Source: Idiomarina sp. A28L (lineage in GTDB: Bacteria > Pseudomonadota > Gammaproteobacteria > Enterobacterales > Alteromonadaceae). Taken from it: a stretch of DNA of 64,000 bases. The DNA lies in the NCBI RefSeq assembly GCF_000218785.1, contig NZ_AFPO01000012.1, positions 1-64,000 on the forward strand. Direction: 5' to 3'. The notes beneath the pieces are model-generated. The model saw nothing but the letters and a program-made list of their open reading frames with translations, was not told the DNA's origin and made no database searches. Below are positions 1 to 8,914 of the stretch, piece after piece. The translations under genes and the position numbers were made by a program. Position 1 is the stretch's first letter. Each line of letters starts with the position of its first letter.

Positions 1-182
<182 letters not shown>

Positions 183-386
183 AAAGTGCTTGATGCAAAG
201 TGCTTTATCTCATTACAAAACAAAGCTGCTCAACTTTATGAATTTCTGGTTACTTATATATAAGCAACTTGTCACTCGAAAGCTGAACCTTGTTATAAAA
301 GTAAACTTTCATAACTGCCACCGAAATGGCGTTTGGTTGATGCTTTTCTTGCGCAAGTGCCCACACAGATTACTTGGCTTGATATA

Positions 387-399
387 TTGTTAAAGAACG
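387..399 (-). promoter_or_regulatory. rRNA leader boxA antitermination element
   Basis: On the minus strand this reads CGTTCTTTAACAA, a close match to the boxA core of E. coli rRNA leaders (GCTCTTTAACAA). It is followed by the conserved ATCTGTGTGGGCACT leader segment. It lies about 205 nt upstream of the mature 16S 5' end and would load the Nus antitermination complex. Recognition is by motif and position. Confidence 0.85.
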
Positions 400-435
400 T
401 TTGCTCGGCTCAGTGGAGCTCGTAGCGAGGGGCGT

Positions 436-463
436 ATTCTACACACCTCATTTTTGCTGTCAA
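436..463 (-). promoter_or_regulatory. rRNA operon promoter, proximal (P2-like)
   Basis: The minus strand has a perfect -35 TTGACA (458-463), a 16-bp spacer and -10 TAGAAT (436-441), followed by the GC-rich discriminator ACGCCCCTCG. A 16-bp spacer with a C-rich discriminator is typical of stringently controlled rRNA promoters. Confidence 0.85.
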
Positions 464-577
464 TCGCTTTCGAAAAGTTTTTCATTTCTCTGTGCTAGTT
501 GACCTAAAACTGCTCGAAACCTTAGTAGAATACTTCTTCTTTTGGGGTTTTCGTGCTCATCCGTAGACGAGGTGCGT

Positions 578-605
578 ATTTTAGGCTTTTTCTTGGCGGC
601 GTCAA
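578..605 (-). promoter_or_regulatory. rRNA operon promoter, distal (P1-like)
   Basis: The minus strand has -35 TTGACG (600-605), a 16-bp spacer, -10 TAAAAT (578-583) and the discriminator ACGCACCTCG, nearly the same as that of the proximal promoter. AT-rich sequence just upstream (606-640) could act as an UP element. The two promoters are 142 bp apart. Confidence 0.78.
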
Positions 606-763
606 CCTCTGATTTGCCTTTTAATAACTGTTTGCGCAGATATTGAACAAAACTGAGTGTTTTCGAGAAATATGCTAAGCTATATCTAAGTAGATGCTCT
701 TTTTTGCCGTGTTCACTCTACTTATTTTACCTTTTTAATCTTTCAAATAACCAAGGAACCCAT

Positions 764-1255
764 ATGACTCGCCCATCTTCTGGCCTTCATATTATTGTCG
801 CAGCTATTGTAGCTGTAGTTTTTACTATCATTGCTCAGTTGTTTATCACAGCACCTGATAGACTCACCGTTTCATTAATCGCACTTGGAACTTTCCTTGG
901 CGGTGTTGTTACTCCTTATATTAACTTTTACCTTTCTCAACGAAAAACAAAAGTGAAAGCATCTAGGCCTCCAGCTAAAAGAACTAGCAAAGGCACAGAC
1001 GGACGCACTCTTTACGTTGGAAACTTACCTTTTAAAATAAGTGAGGAAGAAGTTGAGAACCTGTTTGGCCGTTACGGCGAAGTTACTGACGTTCGCCTCG
1101 TTAAAGATCGTCGTACCGGACGCAAAAAAGGTTATGGCTTCGTTGAGATGGACGCAACCGGCGCTGATTTAGCTCTCGCTAAACTTAACGATAACGATTT
1201 CGAAGGGCGCACTCTTAAAGTTCGCACCGCACACGCGGAGCAAGATGAGAAGTAA
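764..1255 (+). CDS. Membrane-anchored RRM RNA-binding protein
   Basis: 163-residue protein. The N-terminus carries two hydrophobic segments (about residues 8-28 and 34-55), then a basic linker (57-78) and one RNA recognition motif. The RRM has RNP2 LYVGNL (83-88) and RNP1 KGYGFVEM (122-129) with the aromatic RNA-stacking residues in place. The ATG at 764 was chosen because it follows an AAGGAACC ribosome site; an in-frame upstream ATG at 704 would add 20 unconvincing residues. The domain should bind single-stranded RNA while the anchor holds it at the inner membrane. Small RRM proteins occur in marine gammaproteobacteria, but their role is not established. It is divergent from the rRNA operon and followed by a strong bidirectional terminator. 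Confidence 0.88.
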   Translation: MTRPSSGLHIIVAAIVAVVFTIIAQLFITAPDRLTVSLIALGTFLGGVVTPYINFYLSQRKTKVKASRPPAKRTSKGTDGRTLYVGNLPFKISEEEVENLFGRYGEVTDVRLVKDRRTGRKKGYGFVEMDATGADLALAKLNDNDFEGRTLKVRTAHAEQDEK

Positions 1256-1294
1256 TTTATCTTCTTTAAGTTTTAGATAGATTAGATAATACAA

Positions 1295-1324
1295 AAAATA
1301 GGCCAGCAATTGCTGGCCTATTTT
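1295..1324. terminator. Bidirectional terminator between RRM gene and subtilase gene
   Basis: A perfect 30-bp palindrome with a GGCCAGCA/TGCTGGCC stem flanked by A and T runs. It serves the two convergent genes. Confidence 0.9.
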
Positions 1325-1368
1325 ATTTCTACTGCTCGGTTTTAACTAAGCTAAAGATGAAGCTGAAC

Positions 1369-3207
1369 TTAATATGATATAGTTACCTCATCCGAGCACG
1401 TTTCGGTTCCCGCTTCACATACTTTATATGTAAGCGTACCACCGCCCCGTAATCCCGTGTTGTCAGTATAAGAACCTGTGTTGGAAACCATTGCTAATGA
1501 AGAGCCATTACGGAAGATTGTTACACTCGATGATTCTGCACCAGACCAGCTTAAATCAACACTAGTACGGCCTCGTGCTTTATATGCATCGGCACTTAAA
1601 GTAATAGAAGCAACACCATCATCGCCGCCTCCAGTATCGCCGCCATCATCACCACCGCCTGTATCACCGCCATTTCCGCCAGCACAACCATTAGTAGCTA
1701 GATAATCATAAGCATCTTTTGCTTTTACAATGCCGTATCCATAGAGGTCATCACGGCCAGCAGTACCACGATCTTCAGCCGTAGCATTTAGTGCTGCGCG
1801 AATCTCATCATTAGTACACTCCGTAAAATAACTCCATACTAAAGCAGCTACACCAGCAACATGAGGAGAAGCCATTGATGTACCGTTGAAGCTGGCCCAA
1901 TCGCTTGCACCAACACTTACTGATGCAGACGAACCAACACTAGCCAACGCAGTTTGCCCATCAGCTTGGCTAATGCCCAATGCCGGAATGTTTACGCTTA
2001 CACCACCTAGGGTGCCGCTCAATGCGCCAGCTTCGTTGTTATATATAACAGCACCTACACCGCCGCCGTTCTGACAGGCTAAAACTTTATCTGCGAAACT
2101 CACCTGACCACGTTCAACTAAACAAATGTTACCTTGAGCGCCTTGGCAGGTTGAGGTTCCCAAACCACAATCTACTAAACCACCACTTACATCACCATTT
2201 GGCGATCCATCCATCGGTAAGCCACTATAGGTTGCTCCACCAGCTGAGAATAACGCCAATGAACCGGTACCCCGAGGTACAGTTGACATTACATCTACAC
2301 CAGGGCCTGCAATTTCAACACTGCTATTACGCTGAGAAAAAGAAGCATGGTTACCATCACGATCAACCGCGGCTACTGAAACAACTGCGGGGTAAGAAGC
2401 AGGGTATGATAATTGTGTATTGCCGCTGTTACCCGCTGCTGCAATGCTCAATACGCCGTTATCGTTTAAACGTTGGAATGCGTTCCGTTCAGTAGTGCTA
2501 GAGAAAGTACCACCGAGGCTCATGTTAATTACGTTAGAGCCGTAATTTGCACATTGATCAGCTGCAGCGATCAAGTTAGAAGAATATGCCCAACCACTTT
2601 CGGCAAATACTTTAACAACATGAATGTTAAGCTGGCCATTTGGTACTACACCCACTACACCAACACCATTCGCTAGCGCTGCAATTGTTCCCGTTACATG
2701 AGTTCCGTGACCATTTTCATCAGTAAACCAGTTACCCGTGCCGCTATCAAAAATCCCGTCAACACCTGTTGTTTGCAAATCAGGATGGCCTAGATCATAA
2801 CCGGAATCGATAACACATACTTTGCGATTCCCCGCTAACGCTGCGCTAAGTTGATCGGCCTGAACCATGCCAATACCATAAGGTTGGCCTGGTTCGAATT
2901 CGCTACTAAACAATTCACGTTTAACATCTTCTTCAATATACAAAACGTTCGGGTTTCTCTCTAAACCTCGAATAGCTTGCGCGGGAACCGTAATAGCGAA
3001 CGCATTATCATTCGCAAGCTCAACTTCCTTTCGCCCACCTGCACGCTCAACCGCTTGAGCAACTGCAGCTTTAGCACCTGGTTGGAATGCTACAATTACC
3101 CGCTGTTCATCATTCGCTGATACTTCAGCAATCAACATTGGCGATGCGAAAACAGAAGCGATAGCCGCTACTAACACACTTTTTTTAAATTTAGTTTTAT
3201 TGGTCAT
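1369..3207 (-). CDS. Secreted subtilisin-like serine peptidase (S8) with PA insert
   Basis: 612-residue preproenzyme. Order of parts: signal peptide (about 1-31); I9-type inhibitor/propeptide (about 35-100); S8 catalytic domain with Asp134 (CVIDSGYD), His167 (NGHGTHV), oxyanion Asn260 (AAGNSG) and Ser444 (GTSMASPHVAG). A protease-associated domain (about 340-430) is inserted between Asn260 and Ser444. A Gly/Asp-rich linker (about 510-531) leads to a C-terminal beta-sandwich, Fn3-like domain (about 533-612). All catalytic residues are present, so it should be an active extracellular protease feeding peptide uptake. The start codon has an AAGG site about 11 nt upstream. It is monocistronic. Confidence 0.95.
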   Translation of the reverse strand: MTNKTKFKKSVLVAAIASVFASPMLIAEVSANDEQRVIVAFQPGAKAAVAQAVERAGGRKEVELANDNAFAITVPAQAIRGLERNPNVLYIEEDVKRELFSSEFEPGQPYGIGMVQADQLSAALAGNRKVCVIDSGYDLGHPDLQTTGVDGIFDSGTGNWFTDENGHGTHVTGTIAALANGVGVVGVVPNGQLNIHVVKVFAESGWAYSSNLIAAADQCANYGSNVINMSLGGTFSSTTERNAFQRLNDNGVLSIAAAGNSGNTQLSYPASYPAVVSVAAVDRDGNHASFSQRNSSVEIAGPGVDVMSTVPRGTGSLALFSAGGATYSGLPMDGSPNGDVSGGLVDCGLGTSTCQGAQGNICLVERGQVSFADKVLACQNGGGVGAVIYNNEAGALSGTLGGVSVNIPALGISQADGQTALASVGSSASVSVGASDWASFNGTSMASPHVAGVAALVWSYFTECTNDEIRAALNATAEDRGTAGRDDLYGYGIVKAKDAYDYLATNGCAGGNGGDTGGGDDGGDTGGGDDGVASITLSADAYKARGRTSVDLSWSGAESSSVTIFRNGSSLAMVSNTGSYTDNTGLRGGGTLTYKVCEAGTETCSDEVTISY

Positions 3208-3504
3208 TAGGGTACGAACCTTATTGTTGTTAATATTTTCCTTCTAGCAACTACACGGCACTCCATGCTGACAATGAGCTATTTGTTTTTGGTGCTCACT
3301 TTCTATTGTTAACAATTCGTTACAATTTTGGGAATGGGGGTTTACCCCTATTTTTGTTAAGGCTATGTTTTTATTGGGATCTTAATTTCCATTCGCCTTT
3401 TTAAGTTAAATCATCACAACATTACTTCTTACTTTGCGCTAAAATGCACCGCTAAATCAGCATGTAGAATAGATGCTAAATATTTACTAAGTATGTAGGA
3501 ATTA

Positions 3505-4638
3505 ATGATGGAAAACCCTGGCCAGGAGCCCAATCTTGAGCACCGCTACGAAGCGCAACTAGAAGAAAAACAACAGCGTTTAAATAGCTTACTCGCGCCA
3601 TTTAATGCCCCAACGGTTACTATCTTTCCATCTGCTCCCGAACATTACCGAATGCGAGCTGAGTTTCGCGTTTGGCATGAGGGTGATGATATTTTTTACA
3701 TCATGTTTAACTCTGAAACTCGCGAAAAATATCGGGTAGAGCAACTACCGGCGGCGAACCAGCTCATTAACCGATTAATGCCTGCGGTTTTAAATTACGT
3801 TCGTGATAAAGAAACGCTGCGCAGGAAGCTTTTTCAGGTTGATTTTTTAACCACTACCACCGGCGAAGCAATTATCTCTATGCTTTACCACAAGCAGCTC
3901 GATGAGCAGTGGTTACTTGAAATTAAACAAATGAAAGATGAGTTTGCCAGTTTTGGTAAGGTTGATTTCATCGGCCGTGCGCGGAAGCAAAAAATGCTTG
4001 TAGATACCGATAGAGTTATTGAAAGTTTACAGGTACACGGCAGAAACTACCTTTTCGAACAAATCGAGAATAGTTTTACCCAACCCAATGCCCAAGTGAA
4101 TACTAAAATGATTGAATGGGCTTGCGAAGTTACTGGGCAACAAACCCACGATTTGTTAGAGCTCTATTGCGGCAATGGGAACTTCAGCCTTCCGCTTGCT
4201 CAGAATTTTCAGCGTGTTTTAGGTACAGAGATTAGCCGAACTTCTGTAGGTTCAGCACAAACAAATATAGCGTTGAATAATATTGAAAATGCTCGCGTAG
4301 AGCGCTTGCCGGCAGAAGAGTGTGCAGCAGCAATGAAAGGTGAGAAGTTACCCACTCGATTGCAAGATATGGATCTGCATACCTACGATTTCAAAACAGT
4401 ATTAGTAGACCCGCCCCGCGCAGGCCTCGACGACGATACCCTAGCCATGGTGGCTGAGTTTGAAAATATAGTTTATATCAGTTGCAACCCAGATACGCTT
4501 GCTGAAAATCTAGTGCAGTTATCGCGTACTCACACTATAACGGCTTCAGCACTATTTGATCAGTTCCCGTTTACTCACCATATTGAAACTGGAGTGTACT
4601 TGCAGAAACACATCGATAGCAAAAACACCACCGAATAA
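3505..4638 (+). CDS. trmA: tRNA (uracil-5-)-methyltransferase
   Basis: 377 residues, near the length of E. coli TrmA (366). It methylates U54 of tRNA to ribothymidine using SAM. Visible features are the SAM-site segment LLELYCGNGNFSLPLA (217-232), DPPRAGLD (302-309), the catalytic cysteine in SCNPDTL (Cys327) and the general base in HHIETGV (Glu361). FTQPNAQVN is also characteristic of TrmA rather than of RlmC/RlmD. Two adjacent ATG codons (3505, 3508) could serve as start. It stands alone and ends at a terminator shared with the convergent merC-like gene. Confidence 0.96.
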   Translation: MMENPGQEPNLEHRYEAQLEEKQQRLNSLLAPFNAPTVTIFPSAPEHYRMRAEFRVWHEGDDIFYIMFNSETREKYRVEQLPAANQLINRLMPAVLNYVRDKETLRRKLFQVDFLTTTTGEAIISMLYHKQLDEQWLLEIKQMKDEFASFGKVDFIGRARKQKMLVDTDRVIESLQVHGRNYLFEQIENSFTQPNAQVNTKMIEWACEVTGQQTHDLLELYCGNGNFSLPLAQNFQRVLGTEISRTSVGSAQTNIALNNIENARVERLPAEECAAAMKGEKLPTRLQDMDLHTYDFKTVLVDPPRAGLDDDTLAMVAEFENIVYISCNPDTLAENLVQLSRTHTITASALFDQFPFTHHIETGVYLQKHIDSKNTTE

Positions 4639-4705
4639 TATATAGAGCGTTAAATGGCAGTTGTTTGTTTACGAAGTAATCGGTGAAACATACCAGTTGA
4701 AAGGG

Positions 4706-4735
4706 AGCTTTCGGCAGTTTTGCCGAAAGTTTCTA
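4706..4735. terminator. Terminator between trmA and merC-like gene
   Basis: Hairpin CTTTCGGCA-GTTT-TGCCGAAAG (4708-4729) followed by TTTCT. It directly follows trmA and abuts the stop codon of the convergent gene. Confidence 0.8.
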
Positions 4736-5161
4736 TACCGTGGGTTCTTCTATAGCGCCTTCTTCTTGAAGTTGCTCTTCCACTTGTTCGCACGGTTTGC
4801 GGTTTCGCGAGCGGCATAAGTGCAAGTTCAAAGTGTGCGCAACAACGATTAAAGCAGCGCCGAGTAAAATAACTAATGGTTCCCAGCTATGGCCGAGAAT
4901 GTGCTTGTTGAAATACAACACGCCACCCAACACTAAGAAACTCATAGGCCACCAACTCTGGTGATGGCGCATACCCATCACTACCGCAATACCGCCAATA
5001 AACAGGCTAATACCAAGAATAATTCTCTCAAATAACTCGAAGCCCAGAAACGAAAGGCCCATCAAAGCCAAGGTTGGTAATATCACAGGCACGATCAAGC
5101 AATGCAACGCGCATAACACGGCTACAATAATTCCTGCTTTATCAAGTGGCTTATGATGCAT
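4733..5161 (-). CDS. MerC-domain inner-membrane protein
   Basis: 142 residues with about four predicted membrane helices. The CALHCLIVP motif (Cys17, Cys21) in the first helix is the hallmark of MerC-type metal transporters. The tail is charged and probably cytoplasmic, with two further cysteines near residues 116 and 123. Classical MerC moves Hg(II), but chromosomal MerC-domain proteins without other mer genes are common, and no merR, merT, merP or merA lies nearby. A sequence resembling a Zur operator lies about 100 bp upstream, so a role in zinc handling is possible. The family call is firm; the metal is inference. Confidence 0.85.
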   Translation of the reverse strand: MHHKPLDKAGIIVAVLCALHCLIVPVILPTLALMGLSFLGFELFERIILGISLFIGGIAVVMGMRHHQSWWPMSFLVLGGVLYFNKHILGHSWEPLVILLGAALIVVAHTLNLHLCRSRNRKPCEQVEEQLQEEGAIEEPTV

Positions 5162-5262
5162 TAAAAACTCCGGAAGCTATTATGCGAAATACGAACCCTA
5201 TCTTGCATATGCTTTTCAGCGGATACTAAAAGAAGTGATTCTTAATTTTTACGCTCACATTA

Positions 5263-5285
5263 TGACTGTAATAGTATAACAATTC
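5263..5285 (-). promoter_or_regulatory. Candidate Zur box upstream of the merC-like gene
   Basis: The 23-bp sequence has the core GTAATAGTATAACA, an imperfect inverted repeat. By eye it matches 17 of the 22 defined positions of the gammaproteobacterial Zur consensus GAAATGTTATANTATAACATTTC (quoted from memory). It lies just upstream of the merC-like gene and overlaps the epmA stop codon. Confidence 0.45.
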
Positions 5286-6261
5286 AAGCTCGGCCAACTG
5301 GGAAGGTTAAAATATCAGCAATATCGTTCACCCCAAGGCGCAACATTAACAAGCGATCTAGGCCAACCGCCACCCCACTGCAATCCGGCAAGCCATGCTC
5401 CAATGCCGCTAAAAACCGTTCATCTATGGGCTGTTTTAATAACCCTAAACGCTCGCGTTCAAGGTTGTCGGCAAGAAAGCGGCCGCGTTGTTGCTGCGCA
5501 TCGGTTAATTCCCAAAACCCATTAGCGAGCTCTAAACCACGATAAAATAATTCGAACCGGTGCGATACTCGGCTATCTTCCTGAACTATTCTAGCTAATG
5601 CAGCTTGGCTTGCCGGAAAGTGGCTCACGAAACATGGCCGAGTTTGGCCAATTTTAGGTTCTATCAACACACTCATTGCAAGCTGCAATATGGTGTCTAG
5701 GCTATCCTCATTACTTACCGCATTCGCGTGGCCACTTGCGGCTAAAGCTCCTAATAATTCCGATTTTGCATCACTTTGTAACGGATCGATATTGAGTATC
5801 TGCACAAAAGCTTGTTGATAGGTAAGGTATTCAGCCGGCTCACAGCCCAGTATTTCTTGCACCAAGGAAGAAAGCTCGGCCATTAATGCATTATCATCAA
5901 AACCCGGGCGGTACCATTCCAACATCGAAAATTCAGGGTTATGCCGACGGCTTATTTCATCATCGCGTACCACTTTGCATATCTGAAAAATCGGCCCACT
6001 GCCTGCCGCCAATAAACGTTTCATCGCATATTCGGGTGAAGTTTGTAAATAGAAATTTTCTGGCTCTGGCATACCCGGGCCTTGCAAACGCGTTACTACA
6101 TTGTGTAAATGCACATCGGTTACACCGGCTCGCGCTAAGATCGGCGTTTCTACTTCCAACACCTGCCTTTTAGCAAAAAACGCGCGGATGCATTGCTGCA
6201 TTTCCGCGCGCTCTTTCATTGCCTGCCAATTTGCAGTTGGCCGCCATTCAATTCCAGACAT
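5284..6261 (-). CDS. epmA: EF-P--(R)-beta-lysine ligase
   Basis: 325 residues, a class II lysyl-tRNA synthetase catalytic domain without the anticodon-binding domain, the known form of EpmA (also PoxA/GenX/YjeA). Motif 2 region FQICKVVRDDEISRRHNPEF and motif 3 GVAVGLDRLLMLRLG are visible. It attaches (R)-beta-lysine, made by EpmB, to the conserved lysine of EF-P. It begins 7 nt after the efp stop codon, so efp and epmA are almost certainly one transcript. The adjacent efp and epmB support the assignment over a free LysRS paralogue. Confidence 0.95.
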   Translation of the reverse strand: MSGIEWRPTANWQAMKERAEMQQCIRAFFAKRQVLEVETPILARAGVTDVHLHNVVTRLQGPGMPEPENFYLQTSPEYAMKRLLAAGSGPIFQICKVVRDDEISRRHNPEFSMLEWYRPGFDDNALMAELSSLVQEILGCEPAEYLTYQQAFVQILNIDPLQSDAKSELLGALAASGHANAVSNEDSLDTILQLAMSVLIEPKIGQTRPCFVSHFPASQAALARIVQEDSRVSHRFELFYRGLELANGFWELTDAQQQRGRFLADNLERERLGLLKQPIDERFLAALEHGLPDCSGVAVGLDRLLMLRLGVNDIADILTFPVGRA

Positions 6262-6268
6262 TGCTGGT

Positions 6269-6835
6269 TTATTTCACTCGTGAAACGTATTCGCCAGAGC
6301 GAGTATCAACTTTGATTACTTCGCCAATTTGCACAAATAACGGTACACGAACAACAGCGCCCGTTACCAACGTTGCTGGTTTACCGCCGGTTCCGGCAGT
6401 ATCACCCTTCAAACCTGGATCTGTTTCAGTTATTTCTAACTCTACAAAGTTTGGTGGTGCAACGTTAATAGGCTTGCCGTTCCAAAGTGTAATGGTACAA
6501 ACATCTTGCTCCACCAACCATTTTTTGTTGTCGCCTACAGCAGAATCATCCGCGGCTAGCTGTTCGAAGGTTTCATTGTTCATGAAATGCCAAAATTCGC
6601 CATCGGCATATAAATAAGCAAGTTCAACATCAACAACATCGGCGCTTTCTACGCTATCACCTGATTTAAATGTTTTCTCAACTACCTTTCCAGAAAGTAG
6701 CTTACGAATACGAACACGGCTAAATGCCTGGCCTTTACCAGGTTTTACCATTTCGTTTTCTAAAATTACGCACGGCTCGCCATCTTGCATAATTTTAAGC
6801 CCTGATTTGAATTCGTTTGTGCTGAAATTGGCCAT
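6269..6835 (-). CDS. efp: Elongation factor P
   Basis: 188 residues, the standard EF-P length. It has three beta-barrel domains, and the modification loop [10 protein letters not shown] carries Lys34 as the target for beta-lysylation. The C-terminal signature [15 protein letters not shown] is also present. EF-P relieves ribosome stalling at polyproline; several proteins in this window have proline-rich stretches. The ATG follows a GAGGGG ribosome site. It is divergent from epmB, with only 60 bp between the starts, which suggests joint control. Confidence 0.98.
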   Translation of the reverse strand: MANFSTNEFKSGLKIMQDGEPCVILENEMVKPGKGQAFSRVRIRKLLSGKVVEKTFKSGDSVESADVVDVELAYLYADGEFWHFMNNETFEQLAADDSAVGDNKKWLVEQDVCTITLWNGKPINVAPPNFVELEITETDPGLKGDTAGTGGKPATLVTGAVVRVPLFVQIGEVIKVDTRSGEYVSRVK

Positions 6836-6895
6836 ATGCCCCTCATTTCCTATAAAGCATGTTCAAAACTAGCCTAATAATAAACCAAAGCCGAT

Positions 6896-7942
6896 TTGAT
6901 TTCAGGTAAAATAACGCCAGTTCATTCGATAACACTATGGTTCTTCGATTTCGTGGAAATACAACTACAAGAAAATTGGCAACGGCAAATAGCCAAAGCA
7001 GTTACCTCGCCAACCGAATTGGCCGAGTTATTAAGCCTTCCTCCAAGTTGGATGAAGCAGCATAGTGCTGCTCGCGAACTTTTCCCTATGCGTGTGCCGC
7101 GCCATTTTGTAAACCTTATGGAGCCGGGCAACCCGCAAGATCCGCTGTTATTGCAAGTAATGCCGCATGCACAAGAATTCATCGATGTGGCCGGATTCAC
7201 TACCGATCCATTGGTTGAAAGCGAGGCCACAAGCGCAGCTGGCATGTTGCATAAATATAATTCTCGAGTTCTGCTTATTTTCCGTGGTGGCTGTGCCATT
7301 AACTGCCGTTATTGTTTTCGGCGCCATTTCCCCTATCAAGATCATCATTTAAGTCAAGAGAAGTGGGGTGCCATTGAGCACTATATTACTCAGCATCCAG
7401 AAGTTAACGAGGTAATACTTAGCGGTGGCGATCCACTTATGGCCAGCGATGCGCAAATTATTAAAGCTGCGAAGCGCTTAGCGAAGCTACCGCAAATAAA
7501 ACGTTTACGTATTCATTCGCGCTTACCAATAGTAATTCCTGATAGGCTCACCCCAGAGCTCGCCAAACAACTAAAAGCTACCGGGTTGCAGATCGTTTTG
7601 GTGCTTCACGCTAATCACCCACAAGAAATATCGGCTCTATTGAAACGCAAAATTTCGTTGTGGCACCAATTAGGCATCACGCTTTTAAACCAAAGTGTAT
7701 TGCTAGCGGGTGTAAACGATAACGCCGATACCTTAGCAGATCTCAGCGAAGCACTATTTAGTGCCAGTATTCTGCCTTATTACTTGCATCAACTTGATAA
7801 GGTAGCCGGAGCCGCGCACTTTGAGGTTTCTGATGAAACAGCCTTTGCCATTCGAGCCCAGCTATTGAAAACACTACCCGGCTTCTTAGTGCCTAAACTG
7901 GTGCGAGAAGTTGGCGGCGAAGCCAGTAAAACTCCACTTTAA
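6896..7942 (+). CDS. epmB: EF-P (R)-beta-lysine synthase, lysine 2,3-aminomutase type
   Basis: 348 residues if the TTG at 6896 is used. This is a radical SAM enzyme with the cluster motif CAINCRYC (Cys133, Cys137, Cys140) inside GGCAINCRYCFRRHFPY. Conserved lysine-aminomutase segments ILSGGDPLMA, RLRIHSRLPIVIP and YYLHQLDKVAGAAHF follow. It converts (S)-alpha-lysine to (R)-beta-lysine for EpmA. No ATG precedes the conserved region. TTG at 6896 gives an HSITL segment resembling HIVTL near the E. coli N-terminus, while GTG at 6953 would also fit, so the start is uncertain. Confidence 0.94.
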   Translation: MISGKITPVHSITLWFFDFVEIQLQENWQRQIAKAVTSPTELAELLSLPPSWMKQHSAARELFPMRVPRHFVNLMEPGNPQDPLLLQVMPHAQEFIDVAGFTTDPLVESEATSAAGMLHKYNSRVLLIFRGGCAINCRYCFRRHFPYQDHHLSQEKWGAIEHYITQHPEVNEVILSGGDPLMASDAQIIKAAKRLAKLPQIKRLRIHSRLPIVIPDRLTPELAKQLKATGLQIVLVLHANHPQEISALLKRKISLWHQLGITLLNQSVLLAGVNDNADTLADLSEALFSASILPYYLHQLDKVAGAAHFEVSDETAFAIRAQLLKTLPGFLVPKLVREVGGEASKTPL

Positions 7943-7980
7943 TTATCACTTTGAAATGTTCAACTTGAATAACCAATGAA

Positions 7981-8010
7981 AAAGCCAGCAGTTTTAACTG
8001 CTGGCCTTCA
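7981..8010. terminator. Terminator between epmB and DUF3016 gene
   Basis: A 10-bp perfect stem GCCAGCAGTT/AACTGCTGGC (7984-7993 and 7996-8005). The T-run is on the minus-strand side, so it mainly ends the DUF3016 transcript, but it lies between two convergent genes. Confidence 0.85.
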
Positions 8011-8027
8011 AAAGTAGTTTACGTTAT

Positions 8028-8546
8028 TTACTCTTCGTTTTGTTCAAAGGTGTTACGAAACCAGCGATCTAACATCGCACTTTCATATTCAATTAGATTA
8101 CTTCCGCGGCGGCGCTCTGCGGTTGATAAACCTTGGCCTGGAACTTGATTACCGCGAATCCGCTCTTTTTCAGCCTGAAGTACCACGTGGCCATCAGCAT
8201 CATAAAGCGTATAACTAAGCTCCATGTAAGGATAATCCATGTTTTCAATAATCCGATACTCTTGCATAGTGCCACCCACATCTCGTAACACTACAGAGCC
8301 CGCCAAATCTACATCAGTAACCGTTATATGTAGGCGTTGATCTTCGGGCAATTTGCTTGCCAGTTCAGAAAACTTCGCATCAAATGCTTCCATAATACGC
8401 TTCTGATACCGCTCTTGATTACCTTCTCCTGAGCGGATGTCTTTGTAACTACCTGGCTCGTGCCAAGTAACTTCCACTTCTGCAGCTATTGCATGAAGAG
8501 GCAGCATAAGGCCCGCTGCCATTGCTATTGATACTAAACGCAACAT
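8028..8546 (-). CDS. DUF3016 periplasmic protein
   Basis: 172 residues with a signal peptide (about 1-21, cut near AIAA-EVEV). The mature part starts with VTWHEPGSYKDIR and contains LHITVTDVDLAGSV, both typical of the DUF3016 family of small exported proteins in Alteromonadales and relatives. No function is known for the family. The protein has no cysteine in the mature region and no lipobox. It is monocistronic, ends at the terminator shared with epmB, and is divergent from the CHRD lipoprotein gene. Confidence 0.85.
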   Translation of the reverse strand: MLRLVSIAMAAGLMLPLHAIAAEVEVTWHEPGSYKDIRSGEGNQERYQKRIMEAFDAKFSELASKLPEDQRLHITVTDVDLAGSVVLRDVGGTMQEYRIIENMDYPYMELSYTLYDADGHVVLQAEKERIRGNQVPGQGLSTAERRRGSNLIEYESAMLDRWFRNTFEQNEE

Positions 8547-8914
8547 AAGCCCTCCTAGTTGCTATTGAACCTGCTATAGGTATAGGTGATCTGAGGTTAA
8601 ACCACAAGCCCATAAATGCTTAATAACTGTAAATAAATCAAAAAGAAAACGGCGCCAACAATAAGAATAGAATTATGCTTTCAGCAACCACAGGAAGGCA
8701 ATAAGTGGCAACGACACCTAACATTACTTTTCCTCACTTTCATCATGAAAATAAATATCATTAAAAATCAAATTCTTACGCTATTTTTATGGGAAAAATC
8801 ACGAAACTGACTTTTTAGAGCAATCTTTAATTGTAGAAATTTCGTTAACAACATTGAGTAGTAAAGGAACCTTCCCATATTTAGGGTTGGTAATTTATAG
8901 ATGAGGAATTCAAC
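8547..8914. other. AT-rich divergent intergenic region
   Basis: 368 bp without a credible gene. It should carry the promoters of the DUF3016 gene (minus) and the CHRD lipoprotein gene (plus). I see AT-rich tracts but no promoter I can assign with confidence and no clear operator. A GAGGAATT ribosome site precedes the CHRD ATG. Confidence 0.6.

Larger units (their letters stand above)
183..703. other. rRNA leader and divergent intergenic region
   Basis: This 521-bp stretch has no protein gene. It holds the transcribed rRNA leader (minus strand) with boxA, the two rRNA promoters, and upstream AT-rich DNA. The right end, about 640-760, must also contain the plus-strand promoter of the RRM-protein gene, but I cannot assign its hexamers with confidence. 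Confidence 0.8.

Noticed and set aside
3331-3355. GGGG/CCCC hairpin with T-run upstream of the subtilase gene
   Set aside because: It lies in the wrong place for a terminator (between divergent starts), and I have no evidence of an attenuator.
4733-5161. Mercury-resistance operon
   Set aside because: Only a MerC-domain protein is present; merR, merT, merP and merA are absent.
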